From Terriglobales bacterium (GTDB lineage Bacteria > Acidobacteriota > Terriglobia > Terriglobales > Acidobacteriaceae), in the NCBI GenBank assembly GCA_030038475.1, contig JASHOU010000010.1, forward strand, positions 93,058-157,057: a DNA stretch of 64,000 bases, written 5' to 3'. The notes beneath the pieces were generated by a model. That model was not told where the DNA came from. It saw nothing but the letters and a program-made list of their open reading frames with translations, and did not search any database. The translations under genes and the position numbers were made by a program. Numbering within the stretch: the stretch's first letter is position 1; each line of letters opens with the position of its first letter. This document shows positions 44,577-53,255 of the stretch, one piece after another.

Positions 44577-46460
44577 ATGAAAACCTCATTGCGCAACACG
44601 CTATTGTCTGCGTCATCTGTTAGAACATTGCCCGGTAACGTGCCGATTGTTTTCGCGCTTGCCACAGCGCTGTTCTTGACGCCCGCACTTGCCCAGGCTC
44701 CGGGGAATTACGCGCCGTCGCAGGCGGATGCGCCCTTGAAAATGGCGGCTCTGCATGAACCCGTAGCTGCGTCTGCCTCGCCTGACGTGTCGACACCTCG
44801 ATCGGAATCCGTGCCCGATCCAACCACGGCCGATATTGAGGAGGAACTGGCCGCGATGCGGGCGCGCATCGAAGCGCTCGAAGCGGAACTGAAGAGCCGT
44901 GCGGGGACAACAGCTGCTACGCCTGCGCCTCTGGCGTCGGCTACCCCAATGTTGCCGGCGGCAATGCCAGCTCAGGCCATGATGGCGCAAGGTTCCGGCA
45001 GTTTGACCACCAGCGACTCGACACTTCAGAAGAAGGAAAAGATCGCGCCGTTTTCTGATTGGGATTGGACCTGGCTCAACGGCAACCCACGCAACAAGGA
45101 TACGGCCTTCGATTCAAAATTCTTCACGCCGGAAATCCGCGCCGATATTACCTACAACTACGATTTCAACCGGCCGATTGACAACTCGATCGGCGGGTCG
45201 AGCGAAATTTTTCGCGCGAACGAAATCCAGTTGGAGCAACTCGGGCTCGGCGGCGACTTCCACTACGACAACGTTCGCGCCCGTTTCATGACTCAATTCG
45301 GCATGTATTCGGAGACCACGCCACGTAACGATCCCAGCCCGGCCAAGGGCCAGTGGGATCTCGACACTGCCAATCGCTACATCGCAGAGGCCTATGGCGG
45401 CTACCACATTAATGCGTTGTACGGAATCAACATCGACGCGGGAATTTTCCTGTCCTACATCGGTCTGTTCAGTTATTACAACGCCGATAACTGGGCCTAT
45501 CAGCCCTCGTATGTTTCTTCCAATACGCCATGGTTTTTCGAGGGACTGCGAGTGCAGATTTTTCCCACTCCTCATTTGAAGATCGAACCCTGGTTCATCA
45601 ATGGATGGCAATCCTATGGCTCCGCCAATACGAGGAAGGGTTTGGGCGGGCAGATCAAGTGGACGCCGCGATCCTGGGTGAACATTATCTCCAACAATTA
45701 TGGCCTCGGCCATGACGATCTCTACATACCGAATCGCGGCCGCATCCATACCGACAACAGTATTGAGGTCAAATATTTCGACCGGCCCGGACCAGGCCTC
45801 GACAAAATGGCTTTTTCGTTTACCGGCGATATGGGCTGCGAATTTGGCCCCAGCACGGCCACTTTGGCAGGCGTGAGCTGTATTACTAACAAGAAGGACG
45901 CGCTGGCGCAACCGAGCGCCAATTTTCCGCACGGAGGAATCGATCCCAAGCAAAGCTTTATCGGCTACATGCTTTACAACCGCATGTGGTTCAAGAAGGA
46001 CACCTTCGGGCTCACCGTCGGCGGCGGCCAAATCAACAATCCCGGACGCTACCTGGTCCTAGATCCGCCCATCAATGGTGAAACGGCCCCTTCTGCGGCC
46101 ATCAACGCTCCCTACTTTACCGGCAATCCCGGAGACCCATTCAAGGCCTGGGATTCTTCGCTCACGTTTGATTACATGCCCAGGCAGTGGCTCACTTTCC
46201 GCTGGGAGTACGACTACCGCCACGCTAGTGTGCCTTATTGGACCGGTCACGGCGGAATTACGCCACCGGGCTCGGGCGGTGTGCCCTATACCAACAACGG
46301 ATATCCCCAATTCTTTGCTTGCAACGACGGAAATTCGTCCATGCAGGAGACCCTCAGCGCCGCGCAAACGGCCTGCGGAGCACAAGGCAGCACGGTATGG
46401 TTCCCCGATCTGCGCCGGGATGAGTCGCTGGTTGATATCGACATCCTGGTCAAGTTTTAA
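44577..46460 (+). CDS. Outer-membrane porin-like beta-barrel (BBP2/OmpL-like)
   Basis: This 627-residue protein has a signal peptide ending ALAQAPG. A short coiled coil (TADIEEELAAMRARIEALEAELKS), of the kind that anchors porins to the cell wall or forms trimers, is followed by an Ala/Pro linker. A large barrel starts at about residue 175 (FTPEIRADITYNYDFN) and ends in SLVDIDILVKF with a terminal Phe. Aromatic girdles and many loops with D/N-rich turns fit a 16-strand or larger porin. It probably lets a small solute through the outer membrane. The EF-hand gene follows 60 bp later. Confidence 0.82.
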   Translation: MKTSLRNTLLSASSVRTLPGNVPIVFALATALFLTPALAQAPGNYAPSQADAPLKMAALHEPVAASASPDVSTPRSESVPDPTTADIEEELAAMRARIEALEAELKSRAGTTAATPAPLASATPMLPAAMPAQAMMAQGSGSLTTSDSTLQKKEKIAPFSDWDWTWLNGNPRNKDTAFDSKFFTPEIRADITYNYDFNRPIDNSIGGSSEIFRANEIQLEQLGLGGDFHYDNVRARFMTQFGMYSETTPRNDPSPAKGQWDLDTANRYIAEAYGGYHINALYGINIDAGIFLSYIGLFSYYNADNWAYQPSYVSSNTPWFFEGLRVQIFPTPHLKIEPWFINGWQSYGSANTRKGLGGQIKWTPRSWVNIISNNYGLGHDDLYIPNRGRIHTDNSIEVKYFDRPGPGLDKMAFSFTGDMGCEFGPSTATLAGVSCITNKKDALAQPSANFPHGGIDPKQSFIGYMLYNRMWFKKDTFGLTVGGGQINNPGRYLVLDPPINGETAPSAAINAPYFTGNPGDPFKAWDSSLTFDYMPRQWLTFRWEYDYRHASVPYWTGHGGITPPGSGGVPYTNNGYPQFFACNDGNSSMQETLSAAQTACGAQGSTVWFPDLRRDESLVDIDILVKF

Positions 46461-46520
46461 GTTTAAAGCCAGCCCCGAATGCTGGTCCCTGATCGACTGG
46501 TTTCAAACGGAGGTGGAACA

Positions 46521-46871
46521 ATGAAGAGAGTTCGACTGATCGTTTTTGTCGTTATCTCGGTGCTGATCTTGGCTGGAGCTAGCGGAGCATCTGTATCCGC
46601 CGACCAATCCGAGAAGGCGACGGGCGGCGCGACCCCAACGCCGCTTGTAAAGAAAGATGAACACGAAAAGAAGGTTGCCGATGCGACCGAGAAAGCTAAG
46701 GAGCTATTGCTCCTCATGGACACGAACAAGAACGGCAAGGTTTCCAAGCAGGAGTGGATGAAGTTTATGGAAACAGAGTTCGACCGGCTGGATGTAAAGC
46801 ATGATGGAGAATTGGACGTAAAAGAGTTGAAACAATCCCAGATGCGATACCGGCCAGCCATTGGGAAGTAA
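46521..46871 (+). CDS. Small exported EF-hand protein
   Basis: The 116-residue product has a signal peptide (VRLIVFVVISVLILAGASGASVSA), a Lys/Glu-rich helix and then two EF-hand loops. The first is canonical: DTNKNGKVSKQEW with D, N, N, G, E positions. The second (DVKHDGELDVKEL) is near-canonical. It should bind Ca2+ in the periplasm or at the surface. GGAGGTGG lies just before the ATG at 46521. It is 60 bp after the porin gene, so co-expression is likely. Confidence 0.82.
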   Translation: MKRVRLIVFVVISVLILAGASGASVSADQSEKATGGATPTPLVKKDEHEKKVADATEKAKELLLLMDTNKNGKVSKQEWMKFMETEFDRLDVKHDGELDVKELKQSQMRYRPAIGK

Positions 46872-46894
46872 TCGTCCTCCGGAATCCTCGCGCC

Positions 46895-46924
46895 AATAAA
46901 AAGGGCACCGCCCACGCGGTGCCC
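46895..46924 (-). terminator. Rho-independent terminator of the Clp-like ATPase gene
   Basis: GGGCACCGC (46903-46911) pairs with GCGGTGCCC (46916-46924), and on the minus strand the stem is followed by TTTTTATT. It lies 20 bp past the leftward gene's stop. It has no T-tract on the plus strand. Confidence 0.85.
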
Positions 46925-46943
46925 GACCTACCAGCAACTTGAC

Positions 46944-48167
46944 TTACTTGTTCTCGTTTTGCGAGCCGGCGCCAAACTCCTTGCGCTGAATCACAGGACG
47001 CGCCGCTCTGGCTGCCGCTACGGCCGGCATGGCCGCAGCCGCTCCGTAACGCTCGAGCAGCACCGGCACCATTGCGCCTTCGGCTTCCTTCACGAAGGTG
47101 AGTTTGTTTTCGCCGAGCAGGTCGATGCGAATAAAATCTCCCAACTTCACTTGCCCTGTCGCCACCAGGTTCGCCAGCGGAAATACCAGGTGCCGTTCAA
47201 TCGCCCGTTTCAGGTGCCGCGCTCCGTACTTCGGATCGGTGCCTTCGGCGAGCAGGAAGCTCTTGACCTGGTGCGTGCAGTTGAACACAAACTGATGCGC
47301 GCCCGCCGCCATCAGGACGCGTTGCTGCACCATGCCCAGTTCGATCTCCAGAATCTGTTGCAGATGCTCGGAACGCAGGGTCTTGAACACGACCACCTTG
47401 TCGATGCGGTTCATGAACTCGGGTGCGAACTTGCGCCGCGCCGCCTCGACCGCCGAGCGGCTGATCTTCTCGTCGAACGAATTATCAACGTGCACCGCTT
47501 TCGGCGCAAAGCCCAGGCCGCCATCGACCAATCCGTTCATTTCGGCGGCGCCGAGGTTCGACGTCATGATGATGATGCAACTGGAAAGATCGACGCGGCG
47601 GTTATCGCCCAGAGTCAGCGTGGCCTTGTCGAGGATTCCGAGCAACAATTGCCACAACGAATCGGAAGCCTTTTCAATTTCGTCAAAGAGCAGAATCGAA
47701 AGTTTGAGTTTCTCCGTGTGCCACTGGTTGAGCGCTTCCTGCGTGAGCAAAGGGTGCGTCTCGCGATGACCCAGGTATCCCGGAGGCGAGCCGATCAGCT
47801 TGGCAATCTCATGCGAGTGCTGGAACTCGGCGCAATCGATCTTGATGCACGCGCGCGCGTCGCCGAACAGCGACTCGGCAATCGCTTCCACTACACGCGT
47901 CTTGCCGGAGCCGGTCGGACCGAGAAACAGAAGATTGCCCACCGGTCGACCCGGCGCGTTCAGCCCGGCCAGAAACATCTGGTAGATCTCCGCAACCTTC
48001 TCGATCGCCTGATCCTGGCCCACAATCTTGCGGCGCAGGGAAGTTTCAAAGTCGCGGGCATCGTTGCTGCGGCGGTTTGGATCGAGCACGGTGGCAAGGT
48101 TCGTTCTCATCGTTTCAGGTCCTTGTTTCCTCTCTGCGAACGGCAACTTTTCTGCGAAGCTGCTCAT
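46944..48167 (-). CDS. Single-ring AAA+ ATPase of the Clp family (ClpX/ClpA-D2-like)
   Basis: This 407-residue protein has one AAA+ module with Walker A LGPTGSGKTRVVEAIAE, Walker B SILLFDEIEKASDSL, sensor 1 IIMTSNLGAAEM, arginine finger region FAPEFMNRIDKVVVF and sensor 2 GARHLKRAIERHL. Pore loop residues (GSPPGYLGHRE) match the ClpA/B D2 GYVG loop. It lacks the N-domain and first ring of ClpA/B and the zinc domain of ClpX. The C-terminus is an Ala-rich tail (AAAAMPAVAAARAARP). It probably unfolds proteins, with or without ClpP; no protease gene is adjacent. AAGGA precedes the ATG at 48167. Confidence 0.87.
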   Translation of the reverse strand: MSSFAEKLPFAERKQGPETMRTNLATVLDPNRRSNDARDFETSLRRKIVGQDQAIEKVAEIYQMFLAGLNAPGRPVGNLLFLGPTGSGKTRVVEAIAESLFGDARACIKIDCAEFQHSHEIAKLIGSPPGYLGHRETHPLLTQEALNQWHTEKLKLSILLFDEIEKASDSLWQLLLGILDKATLTLGDNRRVDLSSCIIIMTSNLGAAEMNGLVDGGLGFAPKAVHVDNSFDEKISRSAVEAARRKFAPEFMNRIDKVVVFKTLRSEHLQQILEIELGMVQQRVLMAAGAHQFVFNCTHQVKSFLLAEGTDPKYGARHLKRAIERHLVFPLANLVATGQVKLGDFIRIDLLGENKLTFVKEAEGAMVPVLLERYGAAAAMPAVAAARAARPVIQRKEFGAGSQNENK

Positions 48168-48481
48168 TTTTGTCCTTGGGGGATTTCACGACTCCCCACC
48201 TGCTCCGTCCTTGTGCAAGCCGCTGGCCATCCTCGCGAAACACCGTAATGCCCCGATTCTCAAAGTTTTAGATGCGCCTAGCCAGACTTCGGTCGAAGCG
48301 GTAACGTTACTCACAGTCTGCTCAAGAGCAATTGTTTGCAGACTGCGGGAAGTTTCTCTCAGCTACCTAATCACCCCAATCGCCCATGTCCACGCACACT
48401 TACCTGCTTGGCCGCACGTAACTGGCAGCCCAGGTTACCGCCGGGCCACAATGGAAATAGGTTCCTTTCAGGAGAAGATCC
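48168..48481. other. Divergent intergenic region with palindromes
   Basis: This 314-bp region has no gene. It carries the perfect 10-bp palindrome GTAACGTTAC (48301-48310) and, right after it, CAGTCTGC (48314-48321) paired with GCAGACTG (48338-48345). These are candidate operator sites between the Clp-like and LysM/hydrolase genes. Confidence 0.5.
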
Positions 48482-50185
48482 TTGTCCCGATTTCTAATGG
48501 CCGGACGTTTGCCATCCAAGCTTTCCATAGTCGGCATTGCCGGATTCCTCGCGCGTGTGGCCTTGACCAGCTTCGGCGTTTTGTCCCCCACCGCCGCCGG
48601 AGTCCAAAATCCTCACGTCCTGCACTTGCTGCAGGTGAAAGCCAATGCCACTAAGAACGCCGAACTGCCGGCGCCCGTCGTTGCGCCCCCCGATTGCGAT
48701 CTTTATCTCGCCCAGCGCGGCGACAGCATCCCCTCAGTTGCCCGCAAATACCTGAAGCGAACCAAATACCTTACCTCGTCGGAACTGGCCGAAGCCATCC
48801 GCACCGCCAATCCAAATCTTCGGGGGAGTTCGCTGAAATCCGGAGAGCAGATCATCATCCCCGGAATCCTTGAGTCGCCTATTGTAGAGAAATCCGTGCC
48901 AGTTGCAAGAGATTTCGAGGTCCGCGCCATTTATTTGACCGGAGTAATGGCCGGCAGCGACCACGGTTTGCGCATCATCCGCCATTGGCGTGAGGTCGGC
49001 GGCAATGCGGTCGTTTTCGACATCAAGGATAGCGACGGCATCGTCAACATCGCCTTCGACCACCCCCTGGCCGCCGGGCAGCGCCACTATATTTCCGATC
49101 TGCCCAAGTTCGTTCACTTCCTGCATTCCGAAAACATGCACGCCATTGCGCGCATCGCCATCTTCCGCGACGAGCATCTCGTCACTACGCATCCCGAACT
49201 GGCGGTAAAGTCGCGCAGCACCGGCCAGCCCTGGCGCGAAAACGGTAAGCTGGTCTGGACGGACCCCTCGAATCCCAAGGTTCAGGACTACGACATCGCC
49301 CTGGCCAAGTTTGTCGCCCAATCCGGAGTCGATGAAGTGCAGTTTGACTATGTTCGCTTCCCCGCCGAAGGCGACCAGAAAGATGCCGCCTTCACATACC
49401 AAAGCGATGCGGCCGGGCATTCAGCAGATCCGGCTCAGGCAGATCCAGCGAAAGCAGACAGCGCGAAGGCAGATCATGCCACGGTAGATCACGCGAAAGT
49501 GGATCATTCAAAGCAGATGCAGCGCTCCGACGTGATCTCCAATTTCCTTGATCGCGCCTACGCCCAGATTCATCCCACCGGAGTTCTGCTCTCGCTCGAC
49601 GTCTTCGGAGTCATGGCCTGGCAACGTCCCGTCGATCTGGCGCACACCGGGCAAGACATCGTAGCGATGGCCAGGCACTGTGACGTGCTCTCGCCCATGA
49701 TCTATCCTTCGCACTTTTTCGGCATGGATGGCATCGCCCGCCCCGGCGATGCGCCCGAGCACTTCATCGGCGAGTCCATGGATCGCTTCAAACTCATAAC
49801 TAAAGATAGTGGAGTGGTTATTCGTCCCTGGCTGCAAGCCTTTGCCTGGCGCACCAAAACTTACTCGCCCGAGTACGTTAAAACTCAAGTTCAAGTAGCG
49901 AAAGAAAAAGGCGGCATAGGATTTCTGTTCTGGAATGCCAACAACGATTACTCGAAACCCTACACCGCCATGCCGGAAATGCGCGCTGCCGAAAACAAAG
50001 GTCGTTACTTCCGCGGCGACGAAGTTGGCATGAAATCTGAAGTGGCTGCCGTTGTTCTGGCCTCATCCTCATCGTCAGCCAAGCCCGCGCCAACGGCTGC
50101 TGCGCCCAACTCCGACTCAACCACAGGGCTAGCTCCATCCTCCGGCGACGGAGCCAACCACGCGCCAAGAATCTGGCGCCACTAA
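48482..50185 (+). CDS. LysM-containing putative glycoside hydrolase (DUF4015/GH13-like)
   Basis: The 567-residue product has a hydrophobic N-terminus and then a LysM domain (LYLAQRGDSIPSVARKYLKRTKYLTSSELAEAIRTANPNLRGSSLKSGEQIIIPG). A TIM-barrel putative hydrolase follows, with FEVRAIYLTGVMAGSD, GGNAVVFDIKDSDGIV, VDEVQFDYVRFPAEGD and GVLLSLDVFGVMAWQRP; the Asp-rich strands match the family active-site face. A 5-residue tandem repeat (ADPAQADPAKADSAK) inserted at 315-344 comes from a 15-bp DNA repeat. The start is a TTG with AGGAG seven bases before; an ATG at 48497 is possible. It is likely a wall-associated enzyme. No activity is known. Confidence 0.8.
   Translation: MSRFLMAGRLPSKLSIVGIAGFLARVALTSFGVLSPTAAGVQNPHVLHLLQVKANATKNAELPAPVVAPPDCDLYLAQRGDSIPSVARKYLKRTKYLTSSELAEAIRTANPNLRGSSLKSGEQIIIPGILESPIVEKSVPVARDFEVRAIYLTGVMAGSDHGLRIIRHWREVGGNAVVFDIKDSDGIVNIAFDHPLAAGQRHYISDLPKFVHFLHSENMHAIARIAIFRDEHLVTTHPELAVKSRSTGQPWRENGKLVWTDPSNPKVQDYDIALAKFVAQSGVDEVQFDYVRFPAEGDQKDAAFTYQSDAAGHSADPAQADPAKADSAKADHATVDHAKVDHSKQMQRSDVISNFLDRAYAQIHPTGVLLSLDVFGVMAWQRPVDLAHTGQDIVAMARHCDVLSPMIYPSHFFGMDGIARPGDAPEHFIGESMDRFKLITKDSGVVIRPWLQAFAWRTKTYSPEYVKTQVQVAKEKGGIGFLFWNANNDYSKPYTAMPEMRAAENKGRYFRGDEVGMKSEVAAVVLASSSSSAKPAPTAAAPNSDSTTGLAPSSGDGANHAPRIWRH
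49424..49513 (+). repeat. 15-bp tandem repeat inside the hydrolase gene
   Basis: Six degenerate copies of a 15-bp unit encode ADPAQ, ADPAK, ADSAK, ADHAT, VDHAK and VDHSK. The frame is kept, so copy-number change would lengthen or shorten a linker in the protein without breaking it. Confidence 0.8.
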
Positions 50186-50254
50186 TGATTTGCCGAAACC
50201 GGCTTAGAATGAAAACGCCTTCAGTCACTGGATCCCGGAATTCAGGGAGGCCCG

Positions 50255-50536
50255 ATGAGCAAAACTCTATACATGGTAGTCGAGAGTTTCAAGAATGGGG
50301 ACGCCGTCCCAGTCTATCGGCGCTTTCGCGATCGCGGACGCATGACGCCCGCCGGACTCGATTATGTCTCAAGCTGGGTCAGTGACAAGCTCGATCGTTG
50401 CTACCAGCTGATGGAAACCGACGATCGCACGCTCCTTGACCAATGGATGGCAAACTGGAGCGACTTGGTCGACTTTGAAGTGCACACCGTAATCAGTTCA
50501 AAAGAAGCCGCCGAGAAAATTGCTCCAGGGCCGTAA
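50255..50536 (+). CDS. Small DUF3303-type protein
   Basis: This 93-residue protein fits the DUF3303 family in length and pattern: MSKTLYMVVESFKNGDAVPVYRRFRDRGRMTPAGLDYVSSWV, and LDQWMANWSDLVDFEVHTVISSKEA. It folds as a ferredoxin-like, dimeric alpha/beta domain with no known reaction. Ribosome site GGGAGG lies before the ATG at 50255. It follows the hydrolase gene by 69 bp and may share its transcript. Confidence 0.8.
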   Translation: MSKTLYMVVESFKNGDAVPVYRRFRDRGRMTPAGLDYVSSWVSDKLDRCYQLMETDDRTLLDQWMANWSDLVDFEVHTVISSKEAAEKIAPGP

Positions 50537-50562
50537 TCGGCAGCAAGTGCAAATTGCTGAAC

Positions 50563-51327
50563 TCAAGCTTGCGGCCGCAAGAGACCCTCTTCCCACTTCT
50601 CCGCACCCAGTGGAACGACGCCTTGGAGCAACCCGGCGAAAGCCTCGAGCGTTTTACGTGCGTCGCCAATCAAGTAGTAAAACCCTTCCCAGTTATCGCT
50701 ATCCTCGCCGTCATGATTCGGAATCACATATTCGAACTGCCAGGCGGCTTGCAATTCGTGATAGGCACTCGATGCCCGAGTCTCGATATCTGCCAGGTCT
50801 GCGGCTGATAGGTATCCCTTTTGGCGTTGAGTCCGCCGCAACAGCTTACGCCGCATGATCTCAGTGAGAAGCGCCGGCAGCGACACATTGCGCGCCGGCG
50901 CCTGTAAATAAATGATCTCCTCCTTCGAAAGCGGTGAAAGAAAAACACTCAATCGCTTAACATTCGCTAAGCCACAATGCGTCATCAACGACAGCGCCAC
51001 AAACGGATTCCCCTCGAAAAAGACGTCTGCGTGACGAAGCCGTTCTTCCAGTTCTTGAATATCCAGCGCCTGCAGGTCACGCCGCGCCTCCAGCACCGCA
51101 TATCGCTCGTCCTGCCGCAACGCTTCAACTTGAACTCGCGTGCGGAAATGGAAGTCGACGCCATCGAGTTCTCCTGGACGCGGATCCCGGCTGTTAAAAA
51201 GCACGAGTTTTTGAAGTTGCGCGTGCAGTTCAGGATAAAACTTGCCCAGCACCTTGTAGAGCGGACTCTTCCCGGCACAAGAAGGCCCGCTCAGAATTAC
51301 AAGACGTCGGCTCGCCTCAGGGCTCAT
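50563..51327 (-). CDS. Guanylate-kinase-like P-loop kinase
   Basis: This 254-residue protein begins with Walker A VILSGPSCAGKSPLYKVLGKF. It has the guanylate-kinase substrate motif SRDPRPGELDGVDFHFRT (canonical TTR.PRPGE.dGvdYhF). A C-terminal helical extension of about 60 residues follows the usual ~200-residue fold. Canonical Gmk has a lid with RxxxR; here LSPLSKEEI replaces it in part, so it may phosphorylate a different substrate or act as a regulator. It stands alone, convergent with the DUF3303 gene, and the stop lies 26 bp from that gene. Confidence 0.72.
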   Translation of the reverse strand: MSPEASRRLVILSGPSCAGKSPLYKVLGKFYPELHAQLQKLVLFNSRDPRPGELDGVDFHFRTRVQVEALRQDERYAVLEARRDLQALDIQELEERLRHADVFFEGNPFVALSLMTHCGLANVKRLSVFLSPLSKEEIIYLQAPARNVSLPALLTEIMRRKLLRRTQRQKGYLSAADLADIETRASSAYHELQAAWQFEYVIPNHDGEDSDNWEGFYYLIGDARKTLEAFAGLLQGVVPLGAEKWEEGLLRPQA

Positions 51328-51540
51328 CGTCTACCACCTCGTGGAGAATATCAAAAACCTGCCGGGGCTTGCCGCATACAATATGCTCACGTTGTGCCGG
51401 TGCCTGCGATTCCGGTCTGCGTTTAGATTTCCGGTCTGCGATTAAAAACACATAGGCTGCGAACGACCCAACAAAGCTTTGGACGCTGGAACTTTATGAG
51501 ATTAGGATAGGATGCGAAACTGGCGACAGGGTGCGCGTTC

Positions 51541-52422
51541 ATGGACACGGAAATTCTCGAACCACTCGACATCACGTCCTGGCAAGGCCCGTTTTCCGCC
51601 GAGATTGTGTCGCGGGCCTCGGATGCGCTCGAAACCGGACGGCTACTCTACGCGCCGCAGTTGCCCTTCCAACTCTCCGACGCTGAGCGACGATTTCTCT
51701 CTCCTGATTGCCTCGACGGCAAATCGAAAAACATCAGCTTTCGTCCCGACGCTGGAGTTGTGAAAGGTACCCATTGCAAGGGAGCCGAGCGCGACGAGTT
51801 ACTCGCCATGTTACAGCGCTACTACACCTCGGCTTCTAATTTGTTAAAGGCGCTCTGTCCGGGATATAGCAACAACTCGACGCCCGGATTCACCAGCTTT
51901 CGTCCTGCCGAAATCGCCGGCCGAACGACGTCGTGGCGGCACGACGACACCCGGCTTCATGTCGATGCTTTTCCCTCGCGTCCCATGCAGGGCCTGCGCA
52001 TTCTTCGCGTGTTCACGAATGTTAATCCGAAGGCGCCACGAATTTGGCGAGTCGGTGAAAAATTCGAAGACGCTGCGGCCCGCTTTCTCCCGTCCATTAA
52101 ATCGCCCATACCCGTAACCGCGTCGCTGCTTTCATTGCTGCAAATCACCAAGGGACGCCGCACCGAATACGACCACTTCATGCTTGGCATTCATGACCGC
52201 ATGAAGGCCGATTCAAGCTATCAATCTCAGGTTTTTCAAATCCAACTCGCCATTCCGCCCGGCACGACCTGGGCCTGCTACACAGACTCGGTTTCGCACG
52301 CCGCCATGTCAGGCCAGTTTGCCTTCGAGCAGACGTTCTATCTGCCGGTCCGCGCCATGAAAAATCCAGAGCGCTCCCCCCTGCGCGTATTGGAGCGCCT
52401 AGTCGGGCGCAGGCTGACCTAG
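51541..52422 (+). CDS. kdoO: Kdo 3-hydroxylase (Fe(II)/2-oxoglutarate-dependent) family protein
   Basis: The 293-residue product matches the Kdo hydroxylase family in layout. The iron-binding HxD lies in RLHVDAFPSRPMQGLRILRVFTNVNPKAPRIWRVG, with the distal His in TDSVSHAAMSGQFAFEQTFYLP. KdoO hydroxylates C3 of Kdo in lipid A-core, giving Ko, and stabilises the outer membrane. Presence implies Kdo-containing lipopolysaccharide in this organism. The ATG at 51541 follows GGTGCGCGTTC without a strong ribosome site. The neighbours are unrelated, which is common for this gene. Confidence 0.85.
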   Translation: MDTEILEPLDITSWQGPFSAEIVSRASDALETGRLLYAPQLPFQLSDAERRFLSPDCLDGKSKNISFRPDAGVVKGTHCKGAERDELLAMLQRYYTSASNLLKALCPGYSNNSTPGFTSFRPAEIAGRTTSWRHDDTRLHVDAFPSRPMQGLRILRVFTNVNPKAPRIWRVGEKFEDAAARFLPSIKSPIPVTASLLSLLQITKGRRTEYDHFMLGIHDRMKADSSYQSQVFQIQLAIPPGTTWACYTDSVSHAAMSGQFAFEQTFYLPVRAMKNPERSPLRVLERLVGRRLT

Positions 52423-52669
52423 TCGTACTTCCTGATGGAGCCGAAGTAATAGTTACTTACAAAGCGCCCTTAGATAGTGTGGACACTGAGTTCCATTGTG
52501 TGCCTTATACATAGGCGACGCAACGTTCCACGACTTCTGTTACTCGTATCTCGAGTGTCATCAAATTACTATTACTGCGACGCTGCCTAACTCCTCCGGC
52601 GTCGCTGTGTACGACATAGATACCTCCGACTTACCGTTATCGTGATTTCAGCCGATACTACCGGAGACC

Positions 52670-53077
52670 ATGAAATATTTATCGCTTCTTCTGTTATGCG
52701 TGGCGATGCAGGCGCAAGATCTCTCCGTCACGAAGTTTGCGCTTCCCAATGCCCCTGCGCCACACCAACATCCCTTCTGGACCTTCGAAAACAAAGTCGA
52801 AACCAGCGTCCTGGCCGGACTGGTTGCTGCCGATGCAGTTACCACGCAGCGTGGCCTCAGCGAAGGACTGCGCGAAATGAATCCGCTCATGCGCCCCCTG
52901 GTGACGCGCGGCGCAGGCGGGCAGGCGGCCAACTCGGCCCTGGGTTTCGCCGCGGGGATGGGATTTGCCTATTGGTTGCATCGCACAAACCACTACAAGG
53001 CGGAGCGCATCACAATGCGGTTGATGGTTGTGGGTGAGGCCGGGTTCGTGGTCAACAACATCGTCGAAATTCGCTGA
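52670..53077 (+). CDS. Small membrane protein of unknown function
   Basis: This 135-residue protein has a cleavable or anchoring N-terminus (YLSLLLLCVAMQAQ), then three hydrophobic helices (VLAGLVAADAVTTQRGL, ALGFAAGMGFAYWLH, MRLMVVGEAGFVVNNIVEI). The segment GLREMNPLMRPLVTRG resembles the E-x-NP-x-M pattern of DUF5658-type membrane proteins. CCGGAGACC precedes the ATG. It lies between kdoO and ilvE, each with its own start region. Function unknown. Confidence 0.6.
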   Translation: MKYLSLLLLCVAMQAQDLSVTKFALPNAPAPHQHPFWTFENKVETSVLAGLVAADAVTTQRGLSEGLREMNPLMRPLVTRGAGGQAANSALGFAAGMGFAYWLHRTNHYKAERITMRLMVVGEAGFVVNNIVEIR

Positions 53078-53255
53078 TCGACTGATCTACTGAACGAGTT
53101 GGCGGGGCGCGCGCCCGCCGTCCGTTCCACGACGCAGGTTCGGATTTCGTGGGCAAATCCGGCTTCCACGTTATAATTCGAACCTGGAGTGTCGACGGTC
53201 TTCGACCACTCGGAGAGTCCCGGCAATCCGGCGAACCCGCACCGAAGGAGTCCAA

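Noticed and set aside
45114..46031. 305-codon minus-strand frame
   Set aside because: Antisense to the porin barrel; no signal peptide or motif.
46895..46924. Terminator for the EF-hand gene on the plus strand
   Set aside because: The T-tract exists only on the minus strand, so it serves the Clp-like gene; rightward termination is not shown.
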